A stretch of 64,000 nucleotides of DNA from JAWPMV01 sp038527215 (lineage in GTDB: Bacteria > Bacteroidota > Bacteroidia > J057): the NCBI GenBank assembly GCA_038527215.1, contig JBCBGC010000003.1:62001-126000 (forward strand). Direction: 5' to 3'. Made by a program: the position numbers and the translations under genes. Positions within the stretch are counted from its first letter, which is position 1, and each line of letters opens with the position of its first letter. Below the pieces are notes generated by a model, which was given only the letters and a program-made list of their open reading frames with translations, did no database searches and was not told where the DNA came from. This document shows positions 42,901-51,513 of the stretch, in pieces.

Positions 42901-45513
42901 GCCAGAACCCAAAATATCTGTAAGGGAGAACCGGTAAGGCTTTCTGCCACCGGGGCAACCCGATATCGCTGGTCTCCCGCCGAGGAACTTTCCTCTGCCT
43001 CAGCTAACCGCATCCAGGCTTTGCCTTCCCTGAGCACCCTTTACAAGGTGGTCGGCATGAATGATGCCGGATGTAAAGATTCCGCTACCATTCAAATCAA
43101 TGTGAGAGAAGCGAAACCCGTTACCCTCACCGTCAGCGATCCCGTCATCTGTCGCGGTCAGGGCAGCGTCCTTACCGCTTCCGGGGCCAATAAGTATAGC
43201 TGGTCTACGCGTGCTGGTGCCTTGACTCAACGGGGACCGCGTCTAAGTGTACGCCCGCGTGAGGATACGGAATATTTTGTTCGGGCTACTGACGAATTTG
43301 GCTGCGAAAGTGAAGCCACGGCTATGGTGCAGGTTTCTGAAGGGGGCTTTCCTAAAGCAGATTTTTCTGCGGACAAAACCCTCACCTGTGCCGGTCAGGA
43401 AATTCAGTTCCGTTCCCTCTCGCAAGGCGCGGTAGATTATTTCTGGGAATTCCCGAATGGATCGCCCGCGACCTCTCGCGAGCCCAATCCGGTAGTTACC
43501 TATTCCAAAGAAGGCATCTATGATGTGGTGCTCACCGTAAGTGGGTGCAGCAGGCAGCGGGATCAAAGAACGCAGTATGGTTATGTCGTGGTCAACGAGC
43601 CTTTCCGGCTTCGCCTGGACCAGCGCAGCCAAAGCATCTGTGCAGGAGAGTCTGTAGAAATTAATGCTTCAGGCGGGGTCAATTACAGCTGGTCCCCAGC
43701 GATGGGATTGGATAGAACCGCTGGCTCCAGCGTTATCGCTCAACCCAATATGACCACGACTTACACCCTGACCTCAGAAGATCGGGAGGGCTGTATCGCT
43801 ACGGAAGAAATTACCCTGGAAGTAGTAGAAGGTACCGGCAAATTGCTGGTCGAACCTGCGGTACCGCCGGTGATCTGTGCCGGTGAAAGTGTCACCCTGC
43901 AAGCTGTAGGAGGACTGGATGTGCGTTGGACACCGGCTACCGGACTAGACGCGGACGATCAGGCTACTGTCACTGCCAGACCAGAAGTAACCACTACTTA
44001 TCGGGTTTCCGGCACCAATTACAGCGGGTGTAAATTAGAAAACACCGTGAAAGTGATCGTCCATCCTAAAAATGAATTAACCGCCACGGCAGACCGACCC
44101 ACCATTTGTTCCGGGGAGCAGGTCAACCTTAGCTTGGATCAGTCAGGGGTATACAACTGGTCTCCTACCGTGGGACTCAGTACCACCAAAGGCACGGAAA
44201 TCACGGCTTTCCCGCTGGAGACTACCACCTATACCGTAACGGGGGTGGATGCCAATGGCTGCCATAGCCAGGCCTCGGTGCAGGTCCAGGTAGATCAGGG
44301 CGCGCCTATCCGGGTAACCGCTCAGGAATTAGAATTGTGTAAAGGAGAAGCCACTTTGCTGACAGCCTCAGGCGGAAGCAACTACGTCTGGGCACCAGCC
44401 AATGGCCTGGATAAGACTTCCGGGCCCATCGTAACCGCAGCGCCTACTCAAACCACCACCTATACGGTCAGCACAGGCGGGCAGCAATGTGGCAATGAGC
44501 AATCCATTACCATTGCGGTCATTGAACCCAAGCCGTTGGCCATCTCTCCTGCCAATCCGCAGATTTGTCCGGGAGAAAGCGTCAACCTGGAAGTCTCCGG
44601 CGGAACCCGCTACATCTGGGATGCCGCAGAAGGCTTGAGTTCGATCGGAGGTGCCCAGGTTTCTGTCAAACCTACCCAGACCACCAGCTATACGGTACGG
44701 TCTTTTGACCCGAATGCATTCTGTGAAACCAAAGGAGCCGTAACGGTCGTGGTAAAAGAAACAAACTTCCTCCGGGTATCGGCCTCAAAGGCTACGGTTT
44801 GCCCCAATGAGGAGGTTGTACTCCTGGCTGAAGGAGGAGCAGAATACCGCTGGGAAGAAGGCAGCGGACTGGATGACAGCGTATATGCCCGCGCCTACGC
44901 CTACCCGGAAATGGGCAGTACCTTCCGAGTCGTAGGAACCGATGCCGTAGGCTGTAAAGATACTGCCACCCTGCGGGTGGATGTTCGCCCCATGGTAGCC
45001 AATTTCACGGTTACCGATTCCATGGTTGATTTGGCAGACGGACAGAGCCTGCTCCGCTTCACCGACGAAACGGATGGCGCCAAAGCCTGGGCCTGGAATT
45101 TCGGTCAAGGCAGTACTTCTGCCGAAGAAATGCCCGCGCACGTATTCTCCGAGCCCGGTAAATACCCTGTGAGCCTGATTGTCAGCAACGGCATCTGTAC
45201 CGATACGGTCTCCAAAACCATTGTGGTAACCAATACCAGTAGCCTGGAGGAATTGCAAGAAGATGGGGAAATCGAAATCGCCGAAATTGCTCAGGAAGGA
45301 AAAGTAGACCTTTCGGTAGATACGCCCCGCAATATGTTCCTCAACCTGCGGATTTTGGATGCCAGAGGTACCCAACTGCTGGCCACAACCCTCCGGGTTC
45401 AACCGGGAGAATTTGCCCAGCAGCTTGACCTCACGGCCTATGATAAAGGCTTGTATCACATCCAACTGAGCGACGGCATCGATATCTATACCCAGGAGGT
45501 ATACTATCCTTAG
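39985..45513 (+). CDS. Secreted M43 (PAPP-A-like) metalloprotease with PKD and Ig-like repeat array, T9SS-type C-terminus
   Basis: This 1842-residue protein has a signal peptide (YLLLLCFVCSWNLSSWAQ). The zinc site HEIGHWMGLRH (about 288-298, HExxHxxGxxH) places it in peptidase family M43 (cytophagalysin/pappalysin). Four PKD-like domains can be seen (about 385-460, 650-730, 1125-1200 and 1670-1750), with eleven Ig-like repeats of about 75-85 residues (pattern ICxGExVxLxASGG, YxWSP, TTTYxV and GC) between them. The C-terminal 80 residues (DVSVDTPRN-like strands, ARGTQLL, KGLYHIQLSDG) fit a type A T9SS sorting domain. It is likely a surface or secreted protease or adhesin. Confidence 0.9.
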   Translation: MPRYLLLLCFVCSWNLSSWAQSLLPPAAHGGNPNKTYNLRNPRAGTVNPPLLYDYERQNPQYRNLLPSRRKCVTVEVEQDWGVAHGAEKESEEDFEKWMQQTQSQTQKSRSTNRINPNEILTIPVVVHVIYSNALENISDDQVRSQIRVLNEDYRRQNADARLTPAQFQRDAVDTGIEFCLAGVDPRGRPTNGIDRISMTGSPFSESYINEFIKPNTIWDPNRYLNIWVCRVAGGILGYAQFPQSSGLTGLPSNPGANKTDGVVISYNVFGTLGTVAPPFDRGRTTTHEIGHWMGLRHIWGDGPCGVDDYCADTPEANEAHFSCPNGGISCNNGRAMVSNFMDYTDDACMNLFTRNQRTRMRTVLENSPRRSSLLRSNVCQSSVAPPKPEFIADVNTGCGPLTVNFRDLSKGNPTAFKWSFPGGRPSTSKEQNPKVVYRKPGIYPVTMVVSNPGGAKQIVRSDYIRVLEEAQPLPLTVDFEPESAYPPAGFQFINAQQDQGWAPTARIGGQGRSNGALTLNNYDNNLLGSSDLLISPVLDFSDATSPSLTFDVAYTAFSPQYSDTFAIFVATGCNEIFRCIYYKGGENLKTAAYKQFPFSPSPEEWRSEGIDLKAYAGQPRVQFIFASFNGHGNDIYLDNLVFRKEALLKPEPNFAVSRNQICQGSNVSFTDQSTNSPTSWVWSFPGGIPASDTTANPVVSYPEAGTYAVILTAVNQAGGASITKESWITVDPEPSLNLVASDSVICAGGEVTLTAQGFDNFAWNFGDGEFIPGGPTVKVQPPRDMTFSVRAEGESGCISEASALVRVEQGQKLEVSPPTQRICQGSSVELVASGAISYVWSPAESLNKSRGSSVLASPTETTTFIVLGRTDAGCEMKKEVIVEVDQAPASVSAQASDLEICPGETVRLTASGGAAYRWYPSFDLNSPEGSEVIASPTATTTYKVEIQTETGCSIEKSLVIQVAAIPEVTASARTQNICKGEPVRLSATGATRYRWSPAEELSSASANRIQALPSLSTLYKVVGMNDAGCKDSATIQINVREAKPVTLTVSDPVICRGQGSVLTASGANKYSWSTRAGALTQRGPRLSVRPREDTEYFVRATDEFGCESEATAMVQVSEGGFPKADFSADKTLTCAGQEIQFRSLSQGAVDYFWEFPNGSPATSREPNPVVTYSKEGIYDVVLTVSGCSRQRDQRTQYGYVVVNEPFRLRLDQRSQSICAGESVEINASGGVNYSWSPAMGLDRTAGSSVIAQPNMTTTYTLTSEDREGCIATEEITLEVVEGTGKLLVEPAVPPVICAGESVTLQAVGGLDVRWTPATGLDADDQATVTARPEVTTTYRVSGTNYSGCKLENTVKVIVHPKNELTATADRPTICSGEQVNLSLDQSGVYNWSPTVGLSTTKGTEITAFPLETTTYTVTGVDANGCHSQASVQVQVDQGAPIRVTAQELELCKGEATLLTASGGSNYVWAPANGLDKTSGPIVTAAPTQTTTYTVSTGGQQCGNEQSITIAVIEPKPLAISPANPQICPGESVNLEVSGGTRYIWDAAEGLSSIGGAQVSVKPTQTTSYTVRSFDPNAFCETKGAVTVVVKETNFLRVSASKATVCPNEEVVLLAEGGAEYRWEEGSGLDDSVYARAYAYPEMGSTFRVVGTDAVGCKDTATLRVDVRPMVANFTVTDSMVDLADGQSLLRFTDETDGAKAWAWNFGQGSTSAEEMPAHVFSEPGKYPVSLIVSNGICTDTVSKTIVVTNTSSLEELQEDGEIEIAEIAQEGKVDLSVDTPRNMFLNLRILDARGTQLLATTLRVQPGEFAQQLDLTAYDKGLYHIQLSDGIDIYTQEVYYP

Positions 45514-45539
45514 AAGACCTAAGAATTAAACATTCCATC

Positions 45540-45575
45540 CAAGGGCAGGCGCGCGCGTCTGCCCCTTTGCTTTTG
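45540..45575 (+). terminator. Terminator after the metalloprotease gene
   Basis: AAGGGCAG pairs with CTGCCCCTT around a GC-alternating loop, followed by TGCTTTTGT, 27 bp after the stop codon. Confidence 0.75.
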
Positions 45576-45615
45576 TCTGTTTTTTAGAAGAGGGAGAGAG
45601 GTATATATGAAAAAA

Positions 45616-45651
45616 GGAAAATATTATTTTGTCAATATTTTCCTATCTTTG
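45616..45651 (+). promoter_or_regulatory. Inverted repeat and -7 box upstream of the dienoyl-CoA reductase-like gene
   Basis: GGAAAATATT (45616-45625) and AATATTTTCC (45634-45643) are a perfect 10-bp inverted repeat, directly followed by TATCTTTG (45644-45651), an exact TAnnTTTG -7 box. The start codon is at 45680. A -33 TTTG at normal spacing was not seen, so activation by a factor bound to the repeat is possible. Confidence 0.6.
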
Positions 45652-45679
45652 ATTTCCTCAATATCAAGTCGACACTACT

Positions 45680-47695
45680 ATGTACGAAAAACTGCTTTCC
45701 CCCTTAGACCTGGGATTCACTAGCTTAAAAAATCGCGTTCTCATGGGCTCCATGCACACCATGCTGGAAGAAGCGCCCAATGGCTTTGAAAGAGCCGCAG
45801 CTTACTATGCTGAAAGAGCACGAGGAGAAGTAGGCTTGATCGTAACCGGAGGCATCGGGCCTAACGAAGAAGGCCGGGTCGCCCCACATTCAGCGGTTTT
45901 GACCAATGAAGCGGAAGTAGCTCAACACCGCCTGATTACCGAAGCAGTCCACAAGGAAGGTGGAAAAATCTGCATGCAGATTCTCCACGCCGGCCGATAT
46001 GCCTACCATAATAAAAGTGTGGCCCCTTCTCCCCTGCGGGCTCCCATCAACCCTTTGACCCCACGGGAGATGACAGATGAGGACGTCTGGCGCACCATCC
46101 ATGACTATGGGCAGTGTGCAGCTCTGGCGCAGGAAGCAGGTTATGATGGGGTAGAAGTCATGGGCTCAGAAGGCTACCTCATTAATGAGTTTTTGGTAAA
46201 AAGAACCAATCATCGGGAAGATAGTTGGGGCGGCACTTACGAAAACCGCATGCGCTTCCCGATCGAGATCGTCAAAGAGGTACGTAAGCGTACGGGAACG
46301 GATTTTATCATCATTTTCCGGCTTTCCATGCTAGACCTGGTAGAAGGTGGCAGTACCTGGGAAGAAGTGGTGCAACTAGCCAAGGAAATCGAAAAAGCCG
46401 GAGCGACCATTATTAATACCGGCATTGGTTGGCACGAGGCCCGGGTTCCTACCATTGGCACGGTAGTGCCTAGGGGCGGATTTGCCTGGGTAACCAAGCG
46501 CATGATGGGGGAAGTCAATATTCCCCTCATCACCACCAACCGGATCAACATGCCGGGCATTGCAGAGGAAATTCTCCAGGATGGCGCAGCCGATATGGTT
46601 TCTATGGCTCGTCCTTTCCTGGCTGATGCGGATCTGGTGAAAAAAGCCATGGAAAACCGGGCGGATGAAATCAACACTTGTATCGCCTGTAACCAGGCTT
46701 GCCTGGACCACACCTTTACCATGCAGGTCTCTTCCTGTCTGGTCAATCCGAGGGCTTGCCATGAGACAGAGTTAAATTATTTGCCGACTAATCATCCGAA
46801 AAAAATCGCCGTAGTGGGTGCAGGTCCTGCGGGGCTGGCCGCGGCTACCATCGCCGCAGAAAGAGGCCATCAGGTGGATCTTTTTGAGGCAGAGAAAGAG
46901 ATCGGGGGTCAGTTCAATATGGCGAAAGTCATACCTGGTAAAGAAGAATATGCTGAGACCATCCGCTACTATGGTCGGCAGATCGAAATTCATGGCGTAA
47001 ACCTCCACCTCAATCATCGCGTTGGCTCCCAGGAGTTGATCGACGGAGGCTACGATGAAGTCATTCTAGCCACAGGGGTTACCCCTCGCAAAGTGGATTT
47101 TGAAGGGGCGGATCACGCCAAAGTCCTGGACTATGCCGAGGTGCTATATCAGCAGAAGCCGGTCGGAAAACGGGTGGCCATTGTCGGGGCTGGAGGGATC
47201 GGCTTTGATATGGCGGAGTTTTTGGCCCACGAAGGAGAGCTTCCCAGTTTACATACAGAACACTACATGAAAGAATGGGGCGTTGATATGAGCTATCAGA
47301 AGGGGGGTTCATTGGCTCCTGCTGAACCGGCTCCTTCTCCCAGAGAAATATACCTGCTCAAGCGCTCTGGCGGAAAGCATGGCAAAGGCCTGGGCAAAAC
47401 CACAGGCTGGATTCACCGGGCCAGTTTGGCGATGAAACAGGTGAATATGCTTGGCAATGTCAGCTATCAAAAAGTAGACGATCAGGGATTCCACATCCTG
47501 GTGGGAGATGAACCTCGGGTGCTGGAAGTGGACCATGTAGTGATTTGTGCTGGACAGGAACCCCTCATCGCGTTGCAGGAAAGCCTGGAGCAAGCGGGGA
47601 TGAACGTTCACTTGATTGGCGGCTCCAAGAAAGCGGGCGGCCTGGATGCCAAACGAGCCATCAAAGAAGCCGCTTATCTGGTCGCAGCCCTATAA
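45680..47695 (+). CDS. NADPH-dependent 2,4-dienoyl-CoA reductase-like flavoenzyme (OYE-FAD fusion)
   Basis: This 671-residue protein has an N-terminal old-yellow-enzyme barrel (about 1-370; YDGVEVMGSEGYLINEFL), a cysteine cluster for a 4Fe-4S centre (CIACNQACLDHTF and CLVNPRAC), and a C-terminal FAD/NAD(P) domain with VVGAGPAGLAAATIA and a second GAGGIGFDMAEFL. This is the layout of FadH and of trimethylamine-dehydrogenase-type enzymes. FadH reduces the 2,4-dienoyl-CoA formed from unsaturated fatty acids, which fits the acyl-CoA dehydrogenase genes nearby. Its 3' end overlaps the sugar dehydrogenase gene by 6 bp. Confidence 0.9.
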   Translation: MYEKLLSPLDLGFTSLKNRVLMGSMHTMLEEAPNGFERAAAYYAERARGEVGLIVTGGIGPNEEGRVAPHSAVLTNEAEVAQHRLITEAVHKEGGKICMQILHAGRYAYHNKSVAPSPLRAPINPLTPREMTDEDVWRTIHDYGQCAALAQEAGYDGVEVMGSEGYLINEFLVKRTNHREDSWGGTYENRMRFPIEIVKEVRKRTGTDFIIIFRLSMLDLVEGGSTWEEVVQLAKEIEKAGATIINTGIGWHEARVPTIGTVVPRGGFAWVTKRMMGEVNIPLITTNRINMPGIAEEILQDGAADMVSMARPFLADADLVKKAMENRADEINTCIACNQACLDHTFTMQVSSCLVNPRACHETELNYLPTNHPKKIAVVGAGPAGLAAATIAAERGHQVDLFEAEKEIGGQFNMAKVIPGKEEYAETIRYYGRQIEIHGVNLHLNHRVGSQELIDGGYDEVILATGVTPRKVDFEGADHAKVLDYAEVLYQQKPVGKRVAIVGAGGIGFDMAEFLAHEGELPSLHTEHYMKEWGVDMSYQKGGSLAPAEPAPSPREIYLLKRSGGKHGKGLGKTTGWIHRASLAMKQVNMLGNVSYQKVDDQGFHILVGDEPRVLEVDHVVICAGQEPLIALQESLEQAGMNVHLIGGSKKAGGLDAKRAIKEAAYLVAAL

Positions 47696-48823
47696 TGATC
47701 CTTTATACCACACCCGGTAAATAACCCCTGCCTGATCATCAGAAATCAGCAGCGAACCATCAGGGGCCTCAAGGACGTCTACCGGCCGACCCCAGGCTTT
47801 GCCGTCTGCTAACCAACCCCTGACAAAGGGCTCATAGGATATGGCCTGGCCTCCTTCCAAGGTGACCTGGCTGACTTGATAGCCGATGGGTTCGCTTCGG
47901 TTCCAGGACCCGTGTTCGGCAATGAAAACACGCTGCTTGTAAGCAGCAGGGAACATATTGCCCTGGTAAAAGCTGAGCCCCAGCGCGGCTCCGTGAGGAT
48001 GGAGGGCCTGGACGGGGGCCTGGAAATCTGCACAAGGATATTTGGTCCCAAACTTTGGATCAGGATGCACCCCTGCATGGCAATAGGGATACCCAAAATG
48101 CTGGCCGGCTTCTTCGACCCGGTTCAACTCATCCGGTGGCAAGTCATCTCCCAAAAAGTCGCGACCATTATCAGTAAACCAAAGTTCTCCGGTGGTAGGA
48201 TGCCAGGAAAAGCCCACCGAATTACGAATGCCTTTTGCATACACTTCTCCTCCGCTCCCATCAAGGTTCATGCGTCGGATATGCATATACTCCTCATAAT
48301 CCCGTTCACAGATGTTGCAGGGAGCCCCTACCGCTACGTATAGCTTTTCGTCCGGACCTACCCCCAGATATTTACCTCCATGCCAGCGATCAGCAGGTAG
48401 GTCATCGGTCACTAGTTCCAACGAAGGCGGGTCAGTCAGGCGAGATTCAATGTCGGCCAGTCGGAATATTTTGTCTAAATCGGAAATAAAAAGGGTACCC
48501 TGATGAAAAGCCACGCCCAGCGGCTGGTCCAATCCTTCGGCTATCACATGCCGAACTTCCGCCTGTTGATCTCCATCTTCATCCCTCAGGGCATATACCT
48601 TTCCAGCGGAACGACTGCCTACGAACAGCGTTCCTTGCGCTCCCCAGCACATAGCCCTGGCGTTGGCTACCCCTTCAGCATAGAGATCTATCTGAAAGCC
48701 TGCTGGAACTTCGAGGGATGATAGTTGGATGGGACCGCCGGATTCGGCGGGACGGTTGACGCTAATACAGGCTACACACAGGAGGAGCCCCCATAAATTG
48801 GCAGTGAACGAAATTACTCTCAT
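47690..48823 (-). CDS. PQQ-dependent sugar dehydrogenase (soluble aldose dehydrogenase-like) lipoprotein
   Basis: This 377-residue beta-propeller has a lipoprotein-type signal (LLCVACISV) and resembles the glucose/sorbosone dehydrogenase family: PAGFQIDLYAEGVANAR, the PQQ- and Ca-binding region in YAKGIRNSVGFSWHPTTGELWFTDNGRDFLGDDLPPDELNRV, and AEHGSWNRSEPIGYQV. It should oxidise sugars in the periplasm with PQQ, passing electrons to the respiratory chain. No PQQ synthesis genes are nearby. Converges on the dienoyl-CoA reductase gene with a 6-bp overlap. Confidence 0.88.
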   Translation of the reverse strand: MRVISFTANLWGLLLCVACISVNRPAESGGPIQLSSLEVPAGFQIDLYAEGVANARAMCWGAQGTLFVGSRSAGKVYALRDEDGDQQAEVRHVIAEGLDQPLGVAFHQGTLFISDLDKIFRLADIESRLTDPPSLELVTDDLPADRWHGGKYLGVGPDEKLYVAVGAPCNICERDYEEYMHIRRMNLDGSGGEVYAKGIRNSVGFSWHPTTGELWFTDNGRDFLGDDLPPDELNRVEEAGQHFGYPYCHAGVHPDPKFGTKYPCADFQAPVQALHPHGAALGLSFYQGNMFPAAYKQRVFIAEHGSWNRSEPIGYQVSQVTLEGGQAISYEPFVRGWLADGKAWGRPVDVLEAPDGSLLISDDQAGVIYRVWYKGSL

Positions 48824-48865
48824 AGGTACGAATGTGGGATGGCCCTTTCCGGCCTTGCCTTAAAG

Positions 48866-50128
48866 TTAGGCTTTTATTCCCACGAGCGCATGCCGTTCCA
48901 GTACTTCTTCCAGGCTGTTTACTTCCTGGAAAAAATCCAGCAAGCGAAACAGGACCCGCTCTACAATCGCGTCCGGGCAGGACGCGCCACTGGTTAGCAG
49001 AATATTGAGGTGTTTTTTCTGAGGCAGAAAATGCGTGATCACTTCCTCTTGCTGGGCCTCGAAGTCAAAGTGGAGGATTTGCTCAGAGGAGAGAATATCT
49101 TTTTCTGAAGCGATGAAATAGGTAGGTAGCTTTTGTTGGCAGAGTTCAACCAGGTGAGAGGTGTTGGAACTATTTCTACCGCCGATGACGATGGCTACAT
49201 CTGCGGGCTCTTCCAACAAGCGCAGGGTTGCTCCCTGATTATTTTTGGTAGCATAGCAGAGGGTGTCCCGGGTATTGGCTACCCGATAATCTGCTTCTTC
49301 CAAACCGTATCGGGCAATCATTACCTTCTTAAAGTAAGCGGAAATAGATGCCGTTTCTGTGGCCAGCATGGTGGTTTGATTAACCACGGCCAGCCGTTCC
49401 AGGTCTTTCTCAGGATCAAAATTCGGACTGGCCTTTTCCCGGAAATAGCGATCAAAATCTTCCATCGGGCGCTTGCCCAGGATGATTTCTCCCAGAATCT
49501 GGGCCTCCTTCATATTTTTCACCACCACCGTAGGCCCATGCTCTTCACTGTGCGAGCGAGTAGCCTGGGTTTCTTCATGCTTATATTTCCCGTGAATAAT
49601 GATGGAGTAGCCCTGGTTGCCCAATTCGCGGGCGCGGAACCATACATTTTCTACAAAACGACAGGTAGCATCCCATTTTTGCAACTTCACCCCCTTATCT
49701 TCCAGCAGGTGCTTGTCTTCCTGGGTCGCGCCAAACGCAGGGGTGATCACAATGTCCCGGGCCCGGATTTCTGACCAGGGAATCAATTGCTCGCCTTTAG
49801 CTGTCTTGATAAACCGCAGTCCCCGATCCATTAAATCCGCATTCACAAAAGAGTTGTGAATGAGTTCGGAAATCATGTACACATTCCGGTCAGGATGCAG
49901 GGCCAGGGTCTCATAGGCTACTTCAATGGCGTTTTCGACGCCTTTACAAAAGCCAAAATGTCGGGCAATCCGGAAAGTAACCGGCCCAAAATCAAGGGTA
50001 AAGGGAGAAAGCCGATCCGCAGGCGGACGCTGTGCTTTGAGACGAGAAAGCAGGCTATTCCGGTAAAGTGCCGAATACTTACCTAGCTCGTATTGCTTCT
50101 TAAAGTTCCTCGATTGATACTTTGGCAT
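48866..50128 (-). CDS. ispH: 4-hydroxy-3-methylbut-2-enyl diphosphate reductase (long form)
   Basis: This 420-residue enzyme makes IPP and DMAPP in the last step of the MEP isoprenoid pathway. FGFCKGVENAIEVAYE carries the first iron-sulfur Cys, and IHNSFVN, TCRFVE and VIGGRNSSNTSHLVELC are motifs of the long form found in cyanobacteria, plastids and some Bacteroidota (about 400 residues rather than 310). Two further cluster Cys lie in the C-terminal half. It begins with a 60-residue extension. It does not form an obvious operon. Confidence 0.93.
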   Translation of the reverse strand: MPKYQSRNFKKQYELGKYSALYRNSLLSRLKAQRPPADRLSPFTLDFGPVTFRIARHFGFCKGVENAIEVAYETLALHPDRNVYMISELIHNSFVNADLMDRGLRFIKTAKGEQLIPWSEIRARDIVITPAFGATQEDKHLLEDKGVKLQKWDATCRFVENVWFRARELGNQGYSIIIHGKYKHEETQATRSHSEEHGPTVVVKNMKEAQILGEIILGKRPMEDFDRYFREKASPNFDPEKDLERLAVVNQTTMLATETASISAYFKKVMIARYGLEEADYRVANTRDTLCYATKNNQGATLRLLEEPADVAIVIGGRNSSNTSHLVELCQQKLPTYFIASEKDILSSEQILHFDFEAQQEEVITHFLPQKKHLNILLTSGASCPDAIVERVLFRLLDFFQEVNSLEEVLERHALVGIKA

Positions 50129-50231
50129 ACCCAGGTTCCTTTATGATCCTAATAATCGCATAACTGAGGGAAGCAAAACTTGTTTAGGTATAGAAAAAAT
50201 CATATTTAACTACCTTTTCAGCCTACCTCAG

Positions 50232-50263
50232 AGATTTTGGGACATTATGAAAGCTCAAAATCT
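50232..50263. promoter_or_regulatory. Inverted repeat between ispH and the McrB-like gene
   Basis: AGATTTTG and CAAAATCT are separated by 16 bases, 75 bp before the McrB-like ATG. A TATCTTGA sequence follows at 50269-50276, near but not identical to TAnnTTTG. A possible operator. Confidence 0.3.
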
Positions 50264-50337
50264 TTTCTATCTTGAACCATTGAGAAGGGGGAAAAATCTT
50301 ACGTCCCTCCCATCACTATCAGGCAGATAAACGGCTT

Positions 50338-51501
50338 ATGGCGGCTACTCCTACTGTATCCGAACAATTTACCCGTACCACCCTGGCCCATATCCACGAA
50401 TACATTTCGGGGCAGGGCTTCTTTTACGCCAAGCAGGACATTGCCAATTTTTTCCTGGCCCTCAAAACCAAACCATTTGTTATTCTGAGTGGGATTTCCG
50501 GCAGCGGCAAGACTCAACTGGTTCGGCAATTTGCGGCGGCCCTTGGGTACGCCGATCATTGTACCCTGATCCCGGTAGGCGCGGACTGGACAGACAGTAC
50601 CGATTTATTAGGCTATCAGGATTTACAGGGAAATTTTCGCACCCGGCCCTTACTGGACACCATTCTGGCCGCCTATGCTCAGCCCGAGGCCCCATTTTTT
50701 GCCATCCTGGACGAAATGAACCTGGCCCGGGTGGAATACTTTATGGGCGATCTGCTCAGCGTGATGGAAACCCGTTGCCTGACTGACCAGCGCATTCATA
50801 CAGACGCGCTGCTGGGACCGAGTCATCTGGGCGAGCAGGGACAAGCGGAACTGGGGCATTCCTCTATTGGCCTGCCCGATAACCTCTACCTGATTGGCAC
50901 CATCAATGTGGATGAAAGTACGCATCCGCTCAGCCGAAAGGTCTTAGATAGAGCCAACGTCATCGAAATGAGCCAGGTCCGCCTAGACTGGCCCAGCCAC
51001 GAAGAAGAAATTCCTCCTGCGCAAGGGATTACCAATGCCTTTCTGCGGGCCTCTTATGTGCACCTGAAAGATGTTCCTTTAACCTATCGCAAGCGGGTGG
51101 ATCATGCACTGCTGTTGTTGCAGAAAATCAATGCCCGCCTGCAGGAAGCTGATTTGGCCATCGGATATCGGGTAAGGGATGAATTCATTTTTTACCTACT
51201 GGCCCGGCACGAAATCCGGGAGCTGATCTCTACCGAGGAGGCCCTGGATTTTCAACTTATGCAAAAAATTCTTCCCCGCATCCAGGGGAGCACCCGAAGG
51301 ATTCGGCTTTTGTTAGATCACATCCTGAAGGAATTGTATCCCACGGCGCTTTCTTCGGGTGATTTGCTGGCCGCAGAGGAGTGGGAGGAATTGTTTAGAT
51401 CCATCCCTTCCCCCGCTCCTACCTTTCCCAAAAGCGTAACCAAACTCCTGATGATGATCCGACGCTACGAGGAGGATGGCTACACTTCTTTCTGGTTATA
51501 A
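50338..51501 (+). CDS. McrB-like AAA+ NTPase (AAA_5 type)
   Basis: This 387-residue NTPase has Walker A GISGSGKTQ at residues 52-60, a Walker B with FAILDEMNLARVEYFM (about 120-136), and the sensor region LIGTINVDEST (185-195), close to the McrB/dynein-like AAA_5 group. The N-terminal 45 residues are a short helical lead-in with no large DNA-binding domain such as EcoMcrB's DUF3578. The MNTADRS-type GTP signature is replaced by GTINVDES, so GTP use cannot be assumed. It lies 12 bp upstream of a DUF2357 nuclease gene and is probably the motor of a McrBC-like restriction or defence system. Confidence 0.85.
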   Translation: MAATPTVSEQFTRTTLAHIHEYISGQGFFYAKQDIANFFLALKTKPFVILSGISGSGKTQLVRQFAAALGYADHCTLIPVGADWTDSTDLLGYQDLQGNFRTRPLLDTILAAYAQPEAPFFAILDEMNLARVEYFMGDLLSVMETRCLTDQRIHTDALLGPSHLGEQGQAELGHSSIGLPDNLYLIGTINVDESTHPLSRKVLDRANVIEMSQVRLDWPSHEEEIPPAQGITNAFLRASYVHLKDVPLTYRKRVDHALLLLQKINARLQEADLAIGYRVRDEFIFYLLARHEIRELISTEEALDFQLMQKILPRIQGSTRRIRLLLDHILKELYPTALSSGDLLAAEEWEELFRSIPSPAPTFPKSVTKLLMMIRRYEEDGYTSFWL

Positions 51502-51513
51502 ATCCTACAGGTT

